Shown here: one piece after another, positions 7,012 to 9,910 of the stretch
How the letters are laid out: the number at the start of each line of letters is the position of its first letter
Numbering within the stretch: position 1 is the stretch's first letter
Source of the DNA: CAYGZM01 sp964354365
GTDB lineage: Bacteria > Planctomycetota > Phycisphaerae > Sedimentisphaerales > Anaerobacaceae
Length of the DNA: 9,910 nt
Direction: 5' to 3'
NCBI GenBank assembly: GCA_964354365.1
Contig: CAYGZM010000138.1
Span: forward strand, 1-9,910
The notes under the pieces: generated by a model
What the model was told of the DNA's origin: nothing
Seen by the model: only the letters and a program-made list of their open reading frames with translations
Databases searched by the model: none
Program-made: the position numbers and the translations under genes

Positions 7012-7464
7012 AACTATTCCACGGGCCTCTATTAGAATTTACAGGTGCAATTCGGCCAATGTTCTTGATTTATCGGCTGTTTTGCCTCGGCACAACGCAT
7101 TATGAGCAGAATTTGCCCGTCGCAGGTCGGTTGAATGACCGAGCGGCCGGCTGGGGTGAGACCGACCTTACGGGAGCTTGCTCCGCCTCTTCGCTAAAAG
7201 CGGTTTTCGCCATCAGAAACGGCTTGTACACGCACAGTCTACTCCCTGTACGCGGGCGGTGCAGAGATAACCCGCCAGAGAGTGACGCCAGAATGACGCC
7301 GGGAGACTGGCAACGGATAGACTTGGACACTGGCTTAGACACTGAGAGCTATTGAGATTCGGAGCAGGGCTGGGAGAATGTGTTGTTTCCCCGGGCTTTT
7401 TTCTAATCACATACTGTGGTATCGACCTGCCTGAACAAAAAGGCGGGCCTCTGACAGTACAAGG
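7012..7464. other. Intergenic stretch without a recognisable gene
   Basis: About 450 bases lie between the inverted-repeat interval and the truncated transporter. Short open frames exist on both strands but none has recognisable content. Visible structure: AGGTCGGT (7124-7131) inverted as ACCGACCT (7161-7168); hairpin GGAGC-TT-GCTCC at 7173-7184; an imperfect CCTGCCT/AGGCGGG pair around 7427-7446 with an A-rich loop. No clear promoter or terminator. Because the transporter reading frame ends abruptly at this border, some of this DNA may have been brought in by the event that truncated it. Confidence 0.4.
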
Positions 7465-8130
7465 TCAAGTGCCAAAATAGAGTGTCTTGAAAGCACAAAG
7501 GACTATGGCTGACGTAAGTGACAAATACAATACGAGGATCAGCGAAGCAATCGAGAACCGATAGAACGCGACCACGCCGGCATTGAGCTGCCGAAGGTGC
7601 TTTCTCATCGCTATCCCGGCTGTCGCCCAGGCCGCCGTCGCAACCAGCACCAGAAGATCGCCGGCGGCGCCCAATCTTAGAGCGGAAAGGTTGGCGGGCG
7701 TCTTCGTGGTAACAAGCAAGCCTGCAACAATCATTATAAGTATGCCGAGGTAATCATATTTCGTGAGCCTGTCTTCTTTCAGAAGGAAATATCCTATCAG
7801 GACCACGAAAATCGGCTGCATGTGGCCAATCAGAACGGCATTAACTACGGCAATCTCTCCGAGCGCATATAGATACAGCAAATCCGCAAGCATTGTGCCC
7901 ACCAGGGCGATATAGACCAGCACGGAGAGCTGTTTTCGGCTGACCTTGAGATTCCCCTTATTAGTCAGGAACACATAGACGAGAGCCGTCACGGCAACGC
8001 CAATCGCCCTAAAGGCGGAGGTCTGAAGATAATCGGAGCTTCTATAAGCCAACTTGGCAAAGATCGGCTCGATAGCCCACATCAGACTGGCCCCAAGGAT
8101 AGCTGCAACACCGGTAGTTTTCGTATTCAT
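7465..8130 (-). pseudogene. EamA/DMT-superfamily transporter, truncated at the C-terminus
   Basis: The 221-residue product is clearly an EamA-type drug/metabolite transporter: GASLMWAIEPIFAKLAY (helix 1), HMQPIFVVLIGYFLLKEDRLTKYDYLGI (helix 4 to 5) and AWATAGIAMRKHL (helix 6) are hallmark segments. About seven membrane helices can be counted, ending in AFYRFSIASLILVLYLSL. Family members normally have ten helices and nearly 300 residues, so the last three are missing. After SAIVL the sequence loses its transporter character (CAFKTLYFGT, then TGA). The ATG at 8130 is preceded immediately by an in-frame TGA that ends an upstream remnant of another transporter. Such proteins export or import small metabolites across the inner membrane; the substrate cannot be told. 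A truncated but expressed protein is possible, but loss of function is more likely. Confidence 0.75.
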
Positions 8131-8234
8131 TCACGCCGCTTTCGTCTTGTGAGTCCTGTTGGTCAAATATACCCCGGAAATAACCAGTGCCGTCAATAGC
8201 AGTTTCAGGTAAATCGCTGCGGGGATACCCGGTG
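8131..8234 (-). pseudogene. Remnant of a second EamA/DMT transporter (final membrane helix only)
   Basis: The frame ending at the TGA at 8131-8133 reads GIPAAIYLKLLLTALVI, SGVYLTNR, then THKTKAA. A hydrophobic helix closed by G-V-Y-L-T-N-R and a short basic tail is the typical tenth helix and C-terminus of EamA transporters. It ends with TGA-ATG, the ATG being the start of the next transporter gene, the arrangement expected for tandem translationally coupled EamA genes. Upstream (8235-8340) the frame dissolves into REP-like palindromes and then the isomerase-like gene, so the rest of this copy is gone. No start codon or ribosome binding site belongs to it now. Confidence 0.5.
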
Positions 8235-8305
8235 GCACGGGCTTCCAGCCCGTGAACACACGGCCAGGCCTGTCCCGAGCGAAGTCGAGGGAATGGCCGT
8301 GCCAC
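8232..8305. repeat. Compound REP-like palindrome cluster
   Basis: An outer inverted repeat GTGGCACGG (8232-8240) / CCGTGCCAC (8297-8305) encloses two hairpins. The first is CACGGGCT-TCC-AGCCCGTG (8236-8254), a perfect 8-bp stem. The second is CACGGCCA (8259-8266) / TGGCCGTG (8294-8301), whose inner part is a TCCCGAGCGAAGTCGAGGGA motif of the dispersed REP-like family also seen near 6964. It lies between the isomerase-like gene stop and the transporter remnant and may act as a 3'-end structure for the former. Confidence 0.7.
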
Positions 8306-8340
8306 GGTTTCTGCGTATGCTGGCCGGTCTATATTTCCCA

Positions 8341-9264
8341 TCACCCCACCAGTGATTTGCGCAGCTTATGCTCGAATATCCCCCTCTGCTCGATAAGCGC
8401 TGCGACGCGGTCGGGAACACTGCTGCTGTTCTCCAACAGTATCCAGCCGGCCCAGCCCATCTTCACAAGTAAATCGATCATCAACTGGTAAGGGTACTCG
8501 GCATCCTTGAAATCGTGCGCGTGTATCGTTGAGCCGAGCAGGTTCTTGACGAGGTTGAAATTATGCTCAAAGCCCTCGCCCTCGTTGTCTCTCTTGTCGC
8601 AGTTCAGCTTCACCCTGACACTCGGCTCGGTGACACAGTCCATAATCGCTTTGATGGTCGGCAGCTCGCCTGCGTTGCCGTGCGCCTCGAGGCGGACCTG
8701 CTGCCCGTAGTCCGCGGCGAATGCGCCAACGGTGTTCAACGACTCACCGATCTGCTCGATGGTCTTCTCGCGGGGCACATTGTTATGAAAGCCGTTCGGG
8801 AACACCCTTACGCCGCTTCCGCCTATGTCACGGCTGAGCCTGATGTAGCCCTTTGTGTTTTCAATTGTTGCCTTGAGCTCCTCCGGGTCGGGCGAATCGA
8901 AACGCTCACTCGTGGCAACGCCGACAAGCGTAACAGGGCTGTCAGCGAATCGTTTCTTCACATCGCGGCGCTGCTTGGCGTTGATGTCCAGCTCAACCCC
9001 GTGCGCGTATGACTGGCTCGTTCGCAATTCCGTGCCTAAGACCCCAGCCTTCCGACAATTCTCAATAAGCGTCGGCAAATCCCAGTCTTTGCCCCATTGA
9101 TAGGTTGTCAGGCCAAAACGAATCTGCGAAGCAGACCTGCCTGTTCGCGCCCTCCGCAATGAGCTGCAAGAACCCAGCGCAACGGCTGTTAAAACACCTG
9201 TTGTCGTTTGGGCTCCACGCGACAGCAGCTCCTGGCGGGAGATTACTCTGTTACTCGAAGACAT
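8341..9264 (-). CDS. Sugar phosphate isomerase/epimerase-like TIM-barrel lipoprotein
   Basis: The ATG at 9264 is chosen because GAGGAG lies 7 bases upstream; a TTG at 9279 would place the start before that site. The 307-residue product starts with a basic segment (SRQELLSRGA, like a Tat leader but R-Q instead of R-R), a hydrophobic stretch and a lipobox LGSC with Cys33, so it is probably an envelope lipoprotein. The rest matches the xylose isomerase-like TIM barrel (AP endonuclease 2 superfamily): FGLTTYQWG at 50-58, TELRTS with Glu79, RLEAHG with Glu193 and His195, VKLNCD with Asp223, HAHDFKD with His248/His250/Asp251, and ILLEN with Glu278. These acidic and His residues are the likely metal ligands. 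Exported members of this family are frequent in planctomycetes and often act on sugars or keto-sugars; the substrate cannot be read from sequence. It stands alone here, upstream of decayed transporter genes. Confidence 0.85.
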   Translation of the reverse strand: MSSSNRVISRQELLSRGAQTTTGVLTAVALGSCSSLRRARTGRSASQIRFGLTTYQWGKDWDLPTLIENCRKAGVLGTELRTSQSYAHGVELDINAKQRRDVKKRFADSPVTLVGVATSERFDSPDPEELKATIENTKGYIRLSRDIGGSGVRVFPNGFHNNVPREKTIEQIGESLNTVGAFAADYGQQVRLEAHGNAGELPTIKAIMDCVTEPSVRVKLNCDKRDNEGEGFEHNFNLVKNLLGSTIHAHDFKDAEYPYQLMIDLLVKMGWAGWILLENSSSVPDRVAALIEQRGIFEHKLRKSLVG

Positions 9265-9271
9265 AACGTTA

Positions 9272-9277
9272 CTCCTC
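9272..9277 (-). promoter_or_regulatory. Ribosome binding site of the isomerase-like gene
   Basis: GAGGAG on the minus strand, followed by the 7-base spacer TAACGTT and then ATG at 9264. It is the strongest Shine-Dalgarno in the window and decides between ATG 9264 and the upstream TTG 9279, which overlaps it. Confidence 0.75.
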
Positions 9278-9335
9278 AACTAAAGTCTAAACACTTAACA
9301 AAAGAACTATTATCGTCCCAAAGGTTGGGGCAATC

Positions 9336-9360
9336 TGGCTGTTCACTTCCGGAACAGCCA
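9336..9360. repeat. Perfect 9-bp hairpin
   Basis: TGGCTGTTC (9336-9344) and GAACAGCCA (9352-9360) form a perfect 9-bp stem around a 7-base loop. There is no T tract on either side, so it is not a simple intrinsic terminator. Confidence 0.6.
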
Positions 9361-9392
9361 ATAGCGTTTATCGCTTTATCCGCTACCAGCAC

Positions 9393-9425
9393 AACGGCTC
9401 TGGGAGATTCTCGGAGCCGTTTTAT
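9393..9425 (+). terminator. Terminator-like hairpin reading rightwards
   Basis: AACGGCTC (9393-9400) pairs with GAGCCGTT (9414-9421), with further GAGA/TCTC pairing in the loop, and is followed by TTTATT. This fits a rho-independent terminator on the plus strand. No plus-strand gene lies upstream, so it would only make sense for a short unannotated transcript; otherwise it is a repeat-derived hairpin. Confidence 0.4.
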
Positions 9426-9455
9426 TACCTGCTGTCAGCCCTAATGCGATAATGG

Positions 9456-9488
9456 TTCGACAAGCTCACCATCCTGAGCAGTGTCGAA
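9456..9488. repeat. REP-like palindrome
   Basis: TTCGACA-A-GCTCA, a CCATCC loop region and TGAGC-AG-TGTCGAA form a long imperfect stem. It is related to the other CTTCGnC/GCTCAGGA motifs at 6964 and 8268 and to widespread intergenic palindromes of environmental bacteria. Confidence 0.65.
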
Positions 9489-9559
9489 GGAACGCTTTCT
9501 TACCCGATAGTGTTTTCCCCACAGACCTTGGGACGATACCAAAAAACTTGCTCTCTGTC

Positions 9560-9579
9560 ATTCCTGCGCAGGCAGGAAT
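9560..9579. repeat. REP-like hairpin ATTCCTGC/GCAGGAAT
   Basis: ATTCCTGC (9560-9567) and GCAGGAAT (9572-9579) form a perfect 8-bp stem with a 4-base loop, preceded by GTC and followed by CCAAC. This 'GTCATTCCTGC...GCAGGAATCC' type is a well-known dispersed intergenic repeat. Confidence 0.65.
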
Positions 9580-9614
9580 CCAACTAACCGAAAAACAGTG
9601 TCAATCTGCACTAC

Positions 9615-9760
9615 TACCCCGTAACACTTGATTTTGTGGCCCTCGTCATTGCGAGGAGGCCGAAGGCCGACGTGGCAATCTCCTACCCCTCGAAGGTAGA
9701 GGCTGTTCCGGCGCCGAAGCGCCTCACGATGATGCCCACAGTTTCGATTGTTACGGGGTA
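9615..9760. repeat. 146-bp structured element with 12-bp inverted ends and a nested REP
   Basis: TACCCCGTAACA (9615-9626) is exactly inverted at 9749-9760 (TGTTACGGGGTA). Inside are a stem ATTGCGAGGAGGCC / GGCCGACGTGGCAAT (9648-9679, GAA loop), a CTACC/GGTAG hairpin around 9683-9699, and GGCGC-CGAA-GCGCC around 9709-9722. The whole could fold into a multi-branched structure, like a MITE-type or structured-RNA repeat. No plausible protein is encoded. Confidence 0.6.
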
Positions 9761-9848
9761 CTACAACCTTCAACTTCGTGTTTCTTTTCACTTGATATTG
9801 GAATCCGGCTGCCATAACCACCGTCGAAATAAGACGCTATGGTTTGTT

Positions 9849-9910
9849 TTGAATTTCGAGTTTCGGTCATTTGGATTTGTTTAGGATTTCGGATTTAGTG
9901 CTTCGGATTT
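9849..9910. repeat. Low-complexity 'TTCGGATTT' intergenic repeat, copy 2 (inverted)
   Basis: The last bases of the window consist of words such as TTTCGAGTTTCGG and TTCGGATTT (twice). Their reverse complement resembles 6849-6907. The repeat continues beyond the window edge. Confidence 0.5.

Larger units (their letters stand above)
9311..9538. repeat. 228-bp interval bounded by inverted repeats, enclosing hairpins
   Basis: TATCGTCCCAA (9311-9321) is exactly inverted at 9528-9538 (TTGGGACGATA). The match continues imperfectly inward: AGGT against ACC, then GGGG (9327-9330) against CCCC (9517-9520). The interior holds no gene but two strong hairpins (9336-9360 and 9393-9421) and a REP-like palindrome (9456-9488). 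It could be a small non-autonomous element or a structured transcript. No target duplication was found. Confidence 0.5.

Noticed and set aside
7059..7355. Small open frames on both strands in the intergenic region (also 7100-7342 minus and 7213-7410 minus)
   Set aside because: No Shine-Dalgarno, no domain-like pattern, low hydrophobic structure, and overlap with inverted repeats; most likely noncoding.
7427..7446. Possible terminator behind the truncated transporter
   Set aside because: The CCTGCCT/AGGCGGG pairing is imperfect, and the T/A run sits in the loop rather than after the stem.
8166..8196. Promoter-like TTGACG and TATATT upstream of the truncated transporter (minus strand)
   Set aside because: The spacing is 19 bases, and the boxes lie inside a stretch that reads well as the C-terminal helix of another EamA protein.
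9636..9884. Open frames over the right-hand repeats (9636-9884 plus, 9558-9821 minus)
   Set aside because: They are made almost wholly of REP-like palindromes (for example ALVIARRPKADVAIS is a translated REP) and are not genes.
9265..9910. CRISPR array or tRNA in the repeat-rich right end
   Set aside because: The repeats are unrelated palindromes without regular spacing or spacers, and no tRNA cloverleaf or anticodon arm could be found.

Overview
The window looks like a contig from a planctomycete, most likely a Phycisphaerae/Sedimentisphaerales-type lineage, and probably a metagenome-derived or draft assembly. The taxonomic guess rests on a very long secreted subtilase ending in a paired-loop dockerin-like domain of the kind abundant in that group, on a lipoprotein-type sugar isomerase-like TIM barrel, and on intergenic spaces full of REP-like palindromes and low-complexity 'CGAAATCCGAA' repeats. 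The draft status is shown by a run of exactly 100 Ns at 3273-3372. The taxonomic call is inference; no rRNA or marker gene is present.

Layout: all recognisable genes are on the minus strand. From right to left they are: (i) 8341-9264, a lipobox-containing sugar phosphate isomerase/epimerase-like protein with an excellent Shine-Dalgarno; (ii) 8131-8234, a remnant encoding only the last membrane helix of a DMT/EamA transporter, followed directly (TGA-ATG) by (iii) 7465-8130, a second EamA transporter that has lost its last three helices; (iv) 1320-6701, a roughly 1,790-residue exported protein with an N-terminal TlpA/AhpC-TSA thioredoxin-like domain, an I9-type propeptide, a complete S8 catalytic domain, two copies of a 333-residue module, interrupted Ig-like domains and a C-terminal dockerin-like domain; (v) 1-1156, the N-terminal 385 residues of a beta-class DNA adenine methyltransferase that runs off the left edge. 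The giant peptidase has its own near-consensus sigma70-type promoter at 6738-6766.

Intergenic DNA: 6714-7464 and 9265-9910 hold no convincing gene. They carry nested inverted repeats (6782/7011, 9311/9538, 9615/9760), hairpins and recurring REP-like motifs of the 'TTCGnCnnGCTCAGGA' type.

There is no sign that the genes form one pathway: the peptidase is a self-contained secreted degradative or maturation enzyme, the methyltransferase is probably part of a restriction-modification or MTase-REase fusion, and the transporter locus appears decayed. The most unusual items are the redoxin-subtilase-dockerin fusion, the assembly gap falling inside a recently homogenised repeat (predicted true length about 250 nt rather than 100), and the reciprocal truncation of two tandem EamA genes.
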